A stretch of 64,000 bases of DNA from Opisthocomus hoazin (taxonomy: Eukaryota > Chordata > Aves > Opisthocomiformes > Opisthocomidae), in the NCBI RefSeq assembly GCF_030867145.1, contig NC_134434.1, positions 4,402,001 to 4,466,000 on the forward strand. The letters are read 5' to 3'. Position numbers and translations under genes: made by a program. Shown piece after piece: positions 1 through 14,221 of this stretch (the first letter of the stretch is position 1; the number at the start of each line of letters is the position of its first letter). The notes beneath the pieces are model-generated. The model saw only the letters and a program-made list of their open reading frames with translations. It was not told the DNA's origin and did not search any database.

Positions 1-3000
1 TTCACTTGCTCTGTCCCTCCCTGCACCCTGCCACTGCAGGAGCTGGCAAAGGGTGCAGACACCCCACATCTGCTGGTCACTGGCAGCAGTGACTGTACAC
101 CCCACCACAGTCCCCCATAACAAAGCCTTCCATGATGGCAGCCCTGAGTACCCCAGCATCCAGTAGCTCCCTCCTCAGCTGTGCCTTCCCCCCCTTTCCC
201 ATGTTATGGGGACAGAGATGCTGTTCAGCTGTTAAAAGACCATGCCAAGGAAGGTGCCAAACTCCCCCCTCGCAAGTGAGGAGACACCTTGGGCAGCACT
301 GGCTGTCCACTGGAGCAGGCTCTGCGGAGCTGTAGGCGCAAACCACGCTACCCCCAGGATGAAGCGGGGGAAGCCCTGCGCTTGGACTGTGATTGTGCTC
401 CTCTCCCTGGTACCCAGATCAGGTACCAGGAGCGCTGCAACCAGCACAGCCGCTGACGCCCCACGTGCAGCAGACTGTGCCTCACCCCCAACGCGCCCCT
501 GGAGCCACCATGCATGGGAAAATCTACACTGCTTCGTGTCACCTAGCTCTTCCCAGCTGACTCCTCTCCACAGATCCAGGCAGCACACCTATGCTCCAAT
601 AAACTAAAAGGGCTCTTATTACTACAGTCTGGAAGGAAAAACACACAGAAGATGGTGTTCATATGTATTTCTTCTAGGCTTTTTAAAAGTCTTCTGCACA
701 ACTCAATAAAGGCCGGCAGACAGTCGCTCTGTCTCCTGTAGAACACGTACAGACTGAGTCTCATATCAGAGTATCTGGTGGAAAATCAGTATCAGCCCGA
801 ATTGCACAGGCTCAGCTGTCTGGAGGAGCTCGGCTGAGAGCCTCCTCTCACAAGTTACCTTGACACCCAGAGGTGACTCCAGGACTGGGCTACTCGGGGT
901 TCAGACAAGCATCCAAAAAAGGAAAGAGGCTGAAGCCAAGGAATGTTTGTCTTGCCCTGTGTTGCATGAGCTAACAGACCTGGTGTTTCCAGCCCACTCC
1001 ATTCATCCAGCCTTCTCCTTCCAGGTACTAAGGAGTTGCACAGGTCACATTGCTCCAGTATGGCCTCATGCTAGAGCTGCAGAGAGCTTTGTTTCCAAAG
1101 AGCCAGCCTCTCTTCCCAACATAATAGTGTTGGACTTCTTTAAGTGCATCTCCTAATTGTCTAGATTTATGAGGCCTCTACTGAAATGCTGAAGACAGCG
1201 TTTAGAGTCCCTCAGTTCTTGTTCTGTTTAATTCATTCCCTTTTTCCCCGGGCTGCGATTCCAGCTCAGCATGTGCAGCTCTGCCATTGCCAGCACGCTC
1301 TGTCATTTCCAAACTGAGACAGATCGAAATCTCTGCAGTTCGGTTGCCTTCCCTCTTGCGCTCTCGCTTCACCTTTTCACAGGTTGTTTCACTGGCAAAT
1401 CAATGGTGGGCTGGGCACTCTGCTCATCATGCAAACAGCCTGGCACTGGGGATATAAATTCCTTTGGCCAGCAATAGTGACTTCCTCGTTTCCCTAAGGA
1501 GGACATTACATTTGCAGCCTCTATGGGCTTAGTGTTTTGATGCATTCAGAAAACTTCATCTCCCCTGAGAGCTCATCAGTAACATCAGTCCTACCACTTT
1601 TATCTCCCCTCTGTCTCCAGGGTTGTCTCTGAGGAACAGACTCAGGCTGAAGGTCAAAAGCTTACTGATTCTGATCACAGACTTGAACTCGGCTTCCACA
1701 GCCAGACAAAATCCAAAAGCAACAAGTTTTGGCTACCTGAAGATTGGTACTTTCACTCTGAGGCATCCTCGTGGAGCAGTTTCCCTTGACACAGACTAAC
1801 CCATGCATACACTCAGGGTGTAGGTCATCCATGATCCTTCTCCAGAAAATGTTTAACGATATTAATAAGAAAGATTTAACTGAAGCAATGTGATCAATTT
1901 AACTCTGAACAGAGGATCAACGCAGGGTGGTCAGGTAGCTGATTCCTGCCTGTGTTTAATTCTTCTGCACTTTCCCAGACCTTCTGCTGCAGCCCAACCC
2001 AGCTTATGCAGACATATCCGGTTTAATCTGGTCCTTCAGCACCTCTGCAAATCAGCCACCAAGAGTCACCCTCCCCAGTGTGGGTGGCCAGAGACACAGG
2101 CTCTTTTGAGACCAATGAATGAAGGGGACGGTGGACTCTCGACTCAGTGCCTTAAGAGGACACTTCCAAGGTCCCCCAGCAGATCATGGGCCCTGGTCAT
2201 ACTCAGTGAGCCCTGTCTCTGCTGCTCAAGGAACAGGAATCATGATCTGGAAACTTCAGAGCAGCAGAAGAACCAGAAGCTGAACCAGCAGAAAAGCAGA
2301 TCTCAGCTGCCCCCTCCCCTGTCCCAAGAGGATCCCTCCACAGATGGTGGCCTTCATAGTTGTGCCAGCAGCTGTTGCTCTCCATTGAGATGCAGTCATT
2401 GAACAATCCCTCTCTAATTGGCATTGTTTGCTAAAAATAAACTCCTCCTGCTCAGTGAAATGCAGCCAGGAAGACACAACTCCCCCAGGGCGTGGGCTCT
2501 CCATCAGACTGGCTGCCCTCATGCATGGCTGTGATCCTGCTGCAGGGATGCCCAAGCTGCTGGCAGTGGCATGGCCAAGTACAGTCCTTCATTAGCTGGG
2601 TGAACTCTTCAAGACTGACTGCATGTCCTCCAGGTGCCAGCTCTTCCACAACACATGGGACAGCCGCCTTGGCAGTAGCTCATGAGTAGCCAGCACAAAG
2701 TTACTCCCTCTTGACCCAAGGAGTGTCCTATGGGTTTGGGTCCACCCTGTCTGGTGCCTGTGGGTAGTGATGTACCCTGCTGTACCCCCAGCAGTGAGAG
2801 CGTGGCTCCAGGCAACCAGCACAGAGACACTTCTGTCCAAATGAGGGGAGGAAGGCAGATAGAAAACTTCATATGTTGAATTTTCTAAAACTAACTATAA
2901 ATGGTAAAAACTCAAAGTCTTGCTTTCTCTGGAGGTTTTCAAGCAAAATAACCCCGAGAATGGCAGTTTCAACTTTTATTCGGATGAGAAAACATTCTTT

Positions 3001-6000
3001 TATTTTGACATCATCTGTGTCCGTTTTTATCATAGGGATAAAGTATCTTTTATCTGGACATAATGCATCAAGTTGCAGAGTGAGTCATGAAGTGAATCTA
3101 TACAATTGAGCCAACGTGCTGCGCCTTGGTGAGGACTGGCAAAGTCTAAATGTCACACTCGATGTACATGGCAATAAACAGGCAGCTCTGCTCTCCAAGC
3201 AAGCAGAGTCTGCTTTGGTTGAAGTGGCAGAGGAAGCCATTGGTGTCACTTCAGAGACACTCATGTGAGGCTGTTGGGGAGCTGGGCATGGACCAGATTG
3301 CATGAGCGAACCTTTCTCACACCTACTTAATTCGGCAGCAATGCAGAGTTTATTTATCTGCTGCAGATTTTGTTACACACACTGACGTGTAGGCAGGTGT
3401 GGGAGCTGCTGTGGGTTGATGGCTGATGCTCTGACAGCGAGAACCAAGCAGAGTTTCCATCAGAAGCATACTTGGGCTCCCCATATTCAGTGTCAAACAT
3501 TCAGCAGATTAGCTTGGGGGCTGGAAGACACCAGGACATGGGTCTGTACTGCTTATATGGGAAGGCAACCCTTTCACACACTGCAGAAATGTGCCGTAAG
3601 TGTAAGAAAGCAGGAAATAAAGCCTAATTCCTTCCTGGATTGCTGCAGATTCATGGTCCAGAGCCACCTTTGGTGGCAGGTGTGTCCAATAGTTGTTGGT
3701 CTGTTTTGGCAGGGACATCCATGACTCTGGAGTGTAGCCTGTGGCTACCAGGATCTAACTTTCCTGCGGGCAGCAGCCACAGCCCATCTTTTCCTTGTCC
3801 TGGAAAGGCTGCCGAGCAACCTAAGAGTGGGGAGGAAGAGGGTCCCAAAGCTTTAGAATGCTTTACATCTCTGAGGTTCCCTGCACCCGTCCTTTGCCTC
3901 CGTGCAGGTTCTATACCAGACCACGGGCAGGGCAGGGCTGCACAGCATGCCTGATGCTTCAGGGGAATTGTCACCACAGCACATGGCCTTTCTTTTGATG
4001 ACTCCCCAAAACTCTCATACCAGACAGGGGAGTAAGAGCAAAGCGATAACCTAAGCAGGTTGTACTCCCCAAAGGCAGGCAGATACATCAAACCCACCTC
4101 ATGGGCAAGCCTTCAGACAAGCCTATGCTTGTCTTTGCAAGGCTCAGTACCAAGAGAGGTAGCACAGCTTTCCAGAGCAGAGGAGGCTTGGTGTTGAATA
4201 CCAGACATCCCTCCAAAAAGCTCAGATCACCATGCCAGGGGACAGCAGTGGGAACAGTGGCCCGGCCAGCCAGACCTCCTGGTGCACCTCAGTGGGGAAC
4301 AGGCTGTGAGGCACGCACTCAACTGCCATGGAGACGGCAGCAGGGTACTGCTGGTGATTGACTGCTGCCCTGGGGATGATGCAGAGCTGACACTAAATGT
4401 CCTCCACTCTCACTCCCACCATGTGAAGATTCATCCTGTTTTCCTTCCTCTCCTGGACCTCATCAGAAAAAAGCACTGGCAAGGGACAGTCATTCTTCCT
4501 GAGATGGGAAATCTAAGCTCTGCTCTGCTCAAGCTTCCCTGTCCAGCTCTTCCCAGAAAACAGGCTGTACCAGGAGGCACTGGTGGATGGAAGGTGCCCG
4601 TCATGGGGAGGGCACCTCACTGCCTGCCCCAAGATCTGCCAGTTTGGATTCTACAAGCCCAGACCAGGAAGAAAAAAGACCTGCTCTTGTCTCCATGTGT
4701 GATTATTTCCCTGTAAAACCTTGCTGTTAGTCAAACAACAGAGGAGGACATGAGAAAATAACCTGACTTGCTTTGAACTACAAGCTGATCCAGCCACCTA
4801 TACATGGATTTGGGGGCTTATAGAGGCAGGACTCATTAAGTAATGAGTAGGCATGGGCTGAGATGAGCTTCTCTGATTTAAAAGCACCTTTCTAGAAATG
4901 TCAGTGAATTGCCTTTGACTGCTAAATGAGAGGACGATTACGGGGAACATGGCAATTCAGAGCTGTGGGTCCTCCCCAGGGGACCAAGGCTGGGTTAGCA
5001 GCAATGTCTGCTCTGACCCTGCAAACCAGGACTTGGGCCACAGCTCAGCACTTCCCAGGTGACAGATTTCGTCCAGTTAGGGACAATAAATCAGCAATCC
5101 CTTGCTCCTCTGGAGGAGACTCAGCTTTTCCCTACACTCTCCTCAGAGGGGTCTTTTACTCCCCAGAGCCCTCATCCACCCCCTTTCTCAACTCCTACAA
5201 AGCTGTCGGATTAAAATTCAAAGGTGAAAGCACAGCAGGAAACACTTTGATACCAGGAGACGGACCAGTCAAGGAATGTTACAGGATTTTTCCGTGGCTG
5301 TTTCTTCTCAAGCATGTACACAAGCAGCACTGGGTTATGCAACTTTGCATCAGTTCCTTTTAGCTACTCCAGGCAGGGGAGAAGCGGCTGTTATTTAGAA
5401 TACCCCTCTCCTTAAATCAAGCTGAGAAATGTGCACTGGCATGAGCAGCAGGACCTGCAAAGTGTGCTGATTCAAAGTGTTCCCACTAATTTGTACAATA
5501 TAGCATCTTTCCAAGAACAAGGGAAGCTCTGAAAGCCCACAGCAGCCTAATAACATGCAGTCCAATGGGTGTATAGGTCGTGAGGGTGGGTGGTGAAGTC
5601 CTTGTGGATGTGGCCTGGCTTGGCTGACAGCATAGCCTGACCACATGGTAGGCCCTGAAAAACCACTTTAATAAATGTACCCTTCAGTAGCTTTATAGAT
5701 TTGGATTCACTCACTCTGGGGAGACAGCTCCCCTTAACCTCCTCACAGATGGTCTTCTTCCACCGCTGTGCTCCAGGAATACCTCACTACTGCCAGATGC
5801 TCCACTGCCCTGGGCCACCCCAGCAGCTGCAGGACACAGCCATGGTGCCACATGAATGGCAGGAGACCTCAGCCTGAGGCTGAAACAAAAGGATATGGGA
5901 AGAAAGACACCCATGCACAGCTTCTTCCCACATACCTGACCTCAGAGACTTCAGGACCAGACAGAACTGTGTCCTTCAGCTTTGAAGATTTCAGCATTGC

Positions 6001-7499
6001 TTTCTGGCCCTATGATCACTCTGGGGTTGAGTTGTGGGAGGGAGGATACTACCTAGAGCTCTTAGTTCTGGTGCTGGAGAACTGCCAAAGCTGTATGAGA
6101 GCTCTGTTTTCAGTGATAACCTCAGCTACATCCCCCCCTTCCAGTTAGGAGGGAAAGGATACTATCAAGGGAACCAAACATCTCCTCTCTGAAGAGACTG
6201 CAGAGACTCCCAGAAAGCAGAAAGCGCAGCCCAACGTGGGTGTGTGGTGGAAGGACTGTGCCTGCGGCACTCATGCTGTTCAGTAGCACTCACATCTCTC
6301 ATCCTGGAAATCATCACTAGCAGCTTGGAGTCATCATACTTGCAAACCTCTAGAGGGAACGTGGGAGCTCTGCTGCCCGTGCGCACTGCAGCTCTCGCAC
6401 GTTCAGCTTCCCTCCGTCCTGAAGCTCCAGGCGGGAGTGGGACCATGGCTCCCTGCGGTTCTTGATGAGGGAGGATTCCTGCGAGCAGCTTCTGCAGGTT
6501 ACATCAGCTTTGCTCCTGCTGGGCTGCTGCTTTCACACTGACCCAGAAGAAGAGCTCTGCCAACGTTCCTGCATGAGCTGTGCCCTGAGCCCAGAGCACA
6601 AGCAGCTGTGCTGAGCATCTGTACTCTCCTGGCCTTAGGATGACACCACCAAAGTGAGGGAGAAGAGCTGGGCAGTGCAGCATCTGCTGCTGCTTTGGTC
6701 AGTCACGTCCAGCCTTGCCCCAGCGTCCTGCAGATAACAGGATGCCTGTGCAGTTGTCTGCAAGTGAGTGGCTCGGTGCAAGCGCACACAGTACAGCAAA
6801 AACCCACACTGTGCTGCAGTTCAACCCTCTGCTTCCAGACACAGCTGCACTGAAGCAATCGAGGCCGTGGATGTTTGTGGAGCTCAGCAGCAGACTGGGT
6901 GGCAGAACCAAGCCCGGTGCTCCCAGCCAGCCCAGCCTCTTGGGGACTGCACCACACTGGCGTGGCTTTTATTTTTAGTTCCTCCTTATCACCAAGCAGG
7001 CAGCTGCCAGCTGCTCCCTTCAGTGCAGCACAGGAGAAATAATCAGCGCTGGCAGTGACTGCGCTGGCAGCAGAGCCCGTGCCTGGTGAGCCAGGCGAGT
7101 GTTCGCCCCGCCGCCCTCAGCTCTGGGGAGCAGAGCAGAGAGAGGGACCCCCGAGCGCAGGCAGGTGGGCTTCCCTGCGGATCCTCATCCTGCATGATCC
7201 CCAGGCAGCACATCCCCCCCAGGAAAACCCAGTGTTCAGTTTGCAGGTGCTGTGGGGAGAGGCTTGGAAACCATCCATGTACCTGTGCTCACCCCTAGCA
7301 AAGGAAAAGTTCCCCGACCGCTGTCTGCTGCACTGGGATTTAGGATGCTTTTCAAACACACCTGGGGGGATCGTGCCCCAGTTTTGCTGTGGGTAGAGCC
7401 ACCAGAATCTTTTGCCAAGCTACAACTGCTGTGGCTGCCATGGACCTAACTGAGTGCTGGTTGTGGACCAGTTGCCTCAGCTGAATCCTTGAGGAAGGA
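1..7499. other. Intergenic, nothing recognised
   Basis: I see no gene, RNA gene or recognisable repeat in this stretch. Open frames on both strands are short (at most about 170 codons), overlap each other in several frames, and show neither protein-family motifs nor paired splice sites that would chain them. An AT-richer block at about 2870-3110 stands out from the GC-richer surroundings, but I recognise nothing in it. Confidence 0.6.
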
Positions 7500-7600
7500 G
7501 TCTGCTGTAGGTGACCCTGCTTCGGCAGGAGGGTTGGACTAGATGACCCACAGAGGTCCCTTCCAACCCCTACCATTCTGTGATTCTGTGATTCTGTGAG
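7500..7600 (+). mobile_element. CR1 LINE, 3' end fragment
   Basis: This is the extreme 3' end of a CR1 non-LTR retrotransposon in sense orientation. It shows the typical avian CR1 run GGTTGGACTAGATGACCC, then CAGAGGTCCCTTCCAACCCC, and ends in repeated ATTCTGTG octamers. Only about 100 bp remain, as expected of 5'-truncated copies. The same 3' consensus recurs at 27.3, 39.8 and 41.6 kb. Confidence 0.95.
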
Positions 7601-10600
7601 TCTAGCACAAGCTGGGGAGAAAACATAGTGAGAGGTGAGACACATTTGGGCAAGTGGCAGGGACCCCTGGGCTGTGATGTACATTCCGTGAAGCACATGG
7701 TTTACCTTAAAAATGATGTGGCAAAATCTTTTCCAGGTAAAGGGGAGCTCATCTGGACCACAGCATACCTCTAGTCATGAGCAAAGTTGTCTCCGCAGCA
7801 CACTTCTAATTAATGAAGGGAAAGTCTGTTCCCACACAGCTCAAGAAAGCGCAGAACCAGGCAGGCAGTACAGAAATGTCGGGGATCTCCAGTGGGATCA
7901 CAACTGCATGTGTCGCACAAGTGCAAACAGGACTAACTGCTGAGGTCCAGTGGGGCTTTCTGCACGGGACAGAGATGGGAGAGGCAGAGCGGGAAGTCCG
8001 GGCTGCAGCTGGAGCAAACTTTACTCTGCCACCTCCAGGCAGATGAGTGCTGCAGCCCACCCAGAGAGCAGAGGCAAAAGGTGCTCTGAAGAAATTAGCT
8101 ACAACCTGGGATGGCCAAGGAAGGAGATGCAGCACAGTGATCTGGATCACAGCCCAGCAAACAGGTGCTATGCAAAGTCCCAGAACGCACCGCAGACAGA
8201 GCACTGATGCTCTGCCAGATGCCAAGCAGCGCTGCCCAGGAGCTTTGAGGAAGGTAGGATGAAAAAAGCACTTCAGAGAGGCTCAGGTAGCTTCTGCATC
8301 ACCTCCTAGAGGAGCTCATGAAAAGCCATCTCATCTATCCAACACATCCTGATCTGAACCAGCATGAGGGAGGAACAGAGAAAGCTGAAACCCCACTGAA
8401 ATTGCAGGAGGTCCCTTGTGGTTCCTGGCTCAAGCTGATGCAGATCCATTTCAGCTGAATACAAGATTATCTTGACAGCTTGAAAGCTATTCTTAAATGT
8501 AGCTCGTGCACAATGCACTACGTAGCTAGAGGAGACACCGTAAATCACCGCTTGGTGGACATGGGATACCAAATAAGTGAAGAGGAGATAAGAGACCATA
8601 ATATAGGTGTGACTCTGACAAATGTCTTCGAGATGGCAATTCAAGGCCTCATTATTGCAGCCACTCGAATCAGCAGAAAAGGCTGTACTACGACTAAGAT
8701 CTGGATTAATGGATGATTCAGTGGACTCAGACTTGCTACCACATCCTGCAGCACCTCACAATTCCCACTGGAGTTAAGGGCTGCTGGGCTGATGGACAAC
8801 AGCCACGATGCCAGAATCAGAGAGGCTTCTGGGGCCAAAGTCAATTCATCCTAGAGCAAGAAGCAACAACTCCACCTCCAAGAAACAAGGCAGAAGAGTT
8901 CCAGGCAGAGCGCGGACTATTCCCAACACAAATTCTAGGCAGCAAAGGGAATCCCAGGGTAAACAAGATTCCAAACCTTCCTGATGGTCTGCACTACCCA
9001 AAGGCAGCAAACACACAGCAGCTGAGTGGCAGCCAGCAAGTCCCTGACCCTATTCCCTGTTTCAGCCTGACCCTTTATAGCAGGCAGCCTTCCCATAGCC
9101 CTGTCCCCTGGGCAAAAGCAAAATGCTGCTGTGGTACAGGAGGAGGTCTGCCTCTGCTCTTCAGGAATGGAGAGGCAAAGAGAGGAAGAGAAAGCAGAAA
9201 ACCCCCACACCTCACAGGATGTCTGGTCTTGCCTTCCCTCCTGCTCCTCCACTTGGCCATCGCGCTTTCCTTCCCTTTCCACCTCTGCAGAGCTGAGCGT
9301 GAGAGAGGAGAAGATCAGAAAAACCCTGGCAAGAAAGTGGAGCAGATAGAGCATGCTGATGGAAAACTGCCCAGGACGAACAATGTGGGGTTGCGGAACA
9401 GCTGGAAACTTGGTATCCTCAGGGAACCACTGCAAACTCTGCGGTGAGACCCTCACGCCATTTCTCAGGAATCAAGGATGCACCTTGTGTGGGGAGCCTG
9501 GATGTGTCCAGGTAGCAATTGTCCCCAACCATGGGGTCTCTAACCACCCAGAAACCCCAGTGTGATGGTCTCTGAGTGTCAGAGTCCTCAAGGCTGCTGT
9601 TCAGGAGCGCCCATGCTATGACCTGCAGGATTTGCTTGTGGGGTGTGGATACTGTATCAGGTTTATATTTTCTTCACATCACTAAAAGCGGCCCTGGCAT
9701 CAGCAGTGGCTGGACTGGAGACAGCTCTGATGGTCCTGGGCCCGCAACAGGAGCCAGGAAGCAAGCAGCAGTCATTTTCCAGCCTTGGTGGGGCCGGCTG
9801 TTTCTCAGACGGCTCAGCCAGTCCTTTGGACCAGCCCTGCAAGCCAGAATGGGTCTTTAAATGGTGAGTTTTGAAGGTGCCAGTATCTAACTCAACTGCT
9901 TCTCTTAATTTTTGCCTTCTTTCCAGTCCTCTTGTTATACAGACAGGACATATCACTTTTTCTAATTGCTCAAGGACTCCCTGGCCAGGACTCGTGTACG
10001 GGTTTCCGCCATTAATAACAGACATGGAGCCATATCTCAACCAATGTCCATCTCCTCTGCTCACAGCTCCCTCCCTTTCAGGTGCGTCTCTGCCAGAAAA
10101 GATTTGGGATCTGTGGCAAACTCCAAGGTTCTCTGAGTGCCTTTGGCCTCCTCTGCTGATCTCCAACCCCAACAGAGTGACTATTCGCTTGCTCAGTGCA
10201 AGTTTATCCTGGAAGCCCTCATCGATACTCAGCCACATTCGTCACTTGAGTCTCTGCAGACCCTGTGCCAGTTCAGGTGGGGTTTCTTACTTCTCCCTTT
10301 CCCCTCAGCTCTTAGCACTGCTCGGGCCAGCTCTGAGAGATGCCTGGCTGTAAGCCACACATCAAGAACTGGTATCAGATCTGGATCACTGAGTCTTTTT
10401 TTTATGGGGATAAGTTTGGCAGCAACTGGTCCACTCAAGCTGATTGCTAAAATCTTTCCTCTCAGCTGGTTTTCCCAGCCATTCATTGCACCAGGATACC
10501 AAAGCTAGCCAGAGGCACCTCCCGAGGAGATTTCACTCCAGGCAATGTTCTTTGACCTCACGTGAGAAGAACAGCCCTCCATGTCCTGTACCAGCAGAAG

Positions 10601-13600
10601 ACAGTCTACTGCAAATGCCAGGTCCTGCCCATCTCCACCTCCTCCACCTTCCCTGCTGGCAGTCATGCAAATGGACATTCTGCCCCAGCATCTTTTCCAC
10701 AGGTCTTCTGTGAAAACTTCCAATGTGATCTTTAACACTTCTGGTGAGGTCTCCACTTCTACATCTCCTCTCCACTCCTGGGGCCCATCTGGGCACTTTC
10801 TGCAAATACCCTCATCATCTATCTCATTTCAGTTCACCAAGAATACCAACTCACAGAGTGTGTTATGCGCTGGGGTCCAATAGGTTTACACTATTAGACA
10901 GAAACATTAACAATTGACTCAGATATTTCTTTTATACAGTTCTGCTTATTTACCACCAATTGTGTACAAAATTCTATTTTTAAGTACAGGCTCAGCATCA
11001 AATCACGGGGGAAAGTCACTGTGCTCACAATCTCCAGTGTTCCTTGAGTCTCTGCTCTTCCCAAAAAGCCCTATCGTAAGAACTGGCATTTTCTCCCTGC
11101 GCAACAAATGGCAGAGCACACAGTTGCCTCTTCACGCCACTGATACTTCAGTGCTCTTAGTTCATGTCATTATGAAATGTCACAGCAAAAATGACCATTA
11201 ATCCTAGAAGTCTTTAAAAACACTATATACTGATGAAAAGTTATATAAGAAAAGAGGTAGAACAGCAGGAGACAAGGCAGACAATTGTGCACTGTACGCG
11301 TTCATAAGAACGCACCACGGGTTCAGGAGATGCACCTCTTCTGGACACGGCAGCGCAAATCAAAATATCACAAGCCTGCCCTGGTCAGCTATGACAGAGC
11401 TGCTCTGTTCTGACCCTAAGCCGAGGAGATCAATGAAATTTGCACATTCACTCTTTCTTTCCTAAGTGCAAGCTTGGTGCTCACAGCTCCAGAAAACTGG
11501 GAACAGCTCATGGAGATGTCCTCGCTGGAAGAACGTTCCCTTCACATTTCGTGTTTAATGTTGTGACGATATTCTTTTTTGATTAGCAAAGGTATCAGAC
11601 ATGTCACACTGTGCTGCAGTAGTGAAAGTACATCCCAGTAATTCAGAGCAATTCAGAGTAAACTGCCTCACAAGACAGAAGTACCAAGTCCCCAACCAGC
11701 CATTTGAGTCCTAAGAAGTAGCAAGTCCCCAGCCAGCAAAGGAAATTCCTGTTTAAACTACTAAGAGACCCAGCCAATGGTAAGGACGCACGCAGTTAAC
11801 ACACCAGATGAGCCTGACGATACCCTAAAACACTCCGAAAAATTCCTGAGGAGGGTTAGCATCTACAGACAGCTTGCAGAGGAATCATTCAAAGGTCTAA
11901 TGGCATCTTTCTGTCCCTGATTCTTTAGGATGCATATTTTGTTTTCTTGTGGCCACAGCACCGGACTGTTGGTGGGAAGGGACCTCTGGACAGAGCTGCT
12001 CCAGCCTCCCATCTGGAGGGTGGTGCCCTCTCCCTGCAGGGACAATGAAAATGGGGAGGACCAAGCAGTTGGTGGCCTTGCCCGGACACATTCTCTGGCA
12101 CTGGCAGCAGTAGACAGCTCAACCCTGTGGGATCCTGGCTGCTGGCAAGAAGGTGGGTGACATTCCCTGGGCCTCAAGGATATCTCAGAGGACAAGAGTC
12201 CGTGGCTTTGCCCAAGGGGTCCCTGTCCTTCTATAAAACACCTTCAAAAACCTAAAGAAGGAAAGAACCAGGGCATCTCCTGTTCACGCTGGAGGAGGAT
12301 GAGCAGCCCCACCTTGAGCACTTCTCCTGGGGTCATAGCTGTGTGCAGCCATGGGTCTCTTCTGAGCAGGTGAAAGGCAGCCACAGGACAATCTGTTAAA
12401 TGGCTCCACAGTGGCTATCAGTCACAAGACTGGGACATCCAGGAGGCCACAGCAGTTGTAGGCGATGGATCTGGGTGTCCCAAAAGACCCTCAGGTCACT
12501 GCAGGCTGAGATTCTCACACCTGCAGTGGCAGATCAGGAGTGAAGGAACCCAGCAGCAGGGTTGTAGGGTGTCTCTTTATGGGTTGCTTTCCCCTTTGAG
12601 TTTGTCTCCTTGGGGTGGGATGCCCTGTCCACATGCCTCCACAGACTTGGACAGCAGCCACATTTTGGTGACTGTTGGGGAAGAGCCAGCCAAGACACAG
12701 CCCAGGACTCAGAGCAGGCTGTACATGCATGGTGACACCATGGTGTCAGCCTCCTCTTCCCAGGTTCTTTTCACGGCCAGAGAGCGACCCATGGGTCCCG
12801 TCCCTGGCTGATCGGCCCCAGCCTCCGGCAGCCCTTGGTGAAGCAGCGGCTCTGAGGGTTTCCAGATGGCCCAGGAAAGCAAGGGCAGCCCCACTGCCTC
12901 CTGCGAGGGGCCTGTGCCTGATCTGCGCTGTCTCCAGGAAGCAGGGGTGGCCTGGGAAGCACGCTTTCTAGCTCCGCGCGTTGAGCAACGCGTGCTGGCC
13001 CCGGTCGGAAGGGCTGGCCCACACGTGCATCTTGCTTGTTTTTCTTCTCCCAAGGGGTCAGGCAGCCCCTGCGGTGCTGTTAAACGCAGACTGCCTTTCA
13101 GGCTTCCTCCTTGCCAGCAGTCTCTGTGTGAGGCCAGCGCAGTTCTCTTGCACAAGACAACAGAAAGTGATTTTTACACTTGACAACAATGAAGTGTTCT
13201 TGCGTTTAACAACAAGTATGTGCTCTCTAGACTCGACGCCTTTTGGAAAAGCCCTTAAATCCATCAGTCCCACCCCGCCCTCCCAAGGGGTGCAAGTGAC
13301 AATCTGCCTGTGCTCTGCTGCTGCCTGGGGGGGATGTTCTGGGGCGAGCTGCTCGCGCCCCATGGGACTGCAGACACCCCAAACCGCAGGGGAGGAAGGA
13401 GGGCAGGAACGCAAGCCAAGAGCTGTGCCTTCAGCTGGTTGATGGGAAGAAAGGCAGGGAGGGCTGAGGGAACGGGAGGTGGTTGAGGTGCGTGCTGGTG
13501 CTGCAGTGTGGCGAGCCCTGGACTCCGCCAGGGCTAGACCTCGGGGATGCCCACCCAGGTCAAGATGCAGTGAAAGGCTTCAGGGCTGTCACGGTGGGGC

Positions 13601-14197
13601 CATGTGCAACCTGGCACCCTGCCACCACTCACACCAAGACCACCGCACGGCAACGGGCAGGCAGCCTTGTGTCACGAGAGGGAGCACCAAAACCCCACGG
13701 TGTGCACGTGGATGGGGCTCCCGGTGCTGACCTGGGGCTCCCTCGCTGCAGCCGCCTTGGGAAGTGTCCTAAAGCAGCAGCGTGGGTCACAACCTGCTTC
13801 TGGGGTGCTGTTATCCCGTGCCATGCTGCCGTGATTAGAAAGTACAAACTACATCATGCTGACTTTCAAAGAAAATTTGGGGGGATTAATTTTCTTTCCC
13901 CTCCCAGCATGTTCACAGAGTTAAGATCCTTTGAGTGAGGAGCTGGCCATGTTTGCTGTAATTCAGGCCACTCTGTGGCACTGGAAATATCACTGGAAAG
14001 CTGATTTGGCAGAATTTCATCACGAACTGTCAGTCTGGAAATTGTAGGTGCATTTGGCAGTGTCTAGTGTGGCTGTACATGATTCCCACCTTCCAGGAAG
14101 CACACCCTGGGGAACACCGGCAAGAGAGCCAGACACCACCAGAAACTCATCCAGAACAAAAGCTCAACACAGTCTAAGAGCCACTGCAAATATTTGC

Positions 14198-14221
14198 CCA
14201 AAAAAAGAAAAAAAAAAAAAA
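14198..14221 (+). repeat. A-rich simple repeat
   Basis: This is a short A-rich tract interrupted by one G. No retroposed gene or LINE body could be recognised immediately upstream, so I treat it as simple sequence rather than a poly(A) tail. Confidence 0.8.

Noticed and set aside
9663..10756. Run of minus-strand open frames (191, 85 and 83 codons), considered as an endogenous retrovirus gag/pol remnant
   Set aside because: No zinc knuckle, protease or reverse transcriptase motif, no primer-binding site and no paired LTRs could be seen. The frames are not in one register.
14198..14221. Poly(A) tail of a processed pseudogene
   Set aside because: The upstream sequence shows no recognisable coding remnant or target-site duplication; simple sequence is the safer reading.
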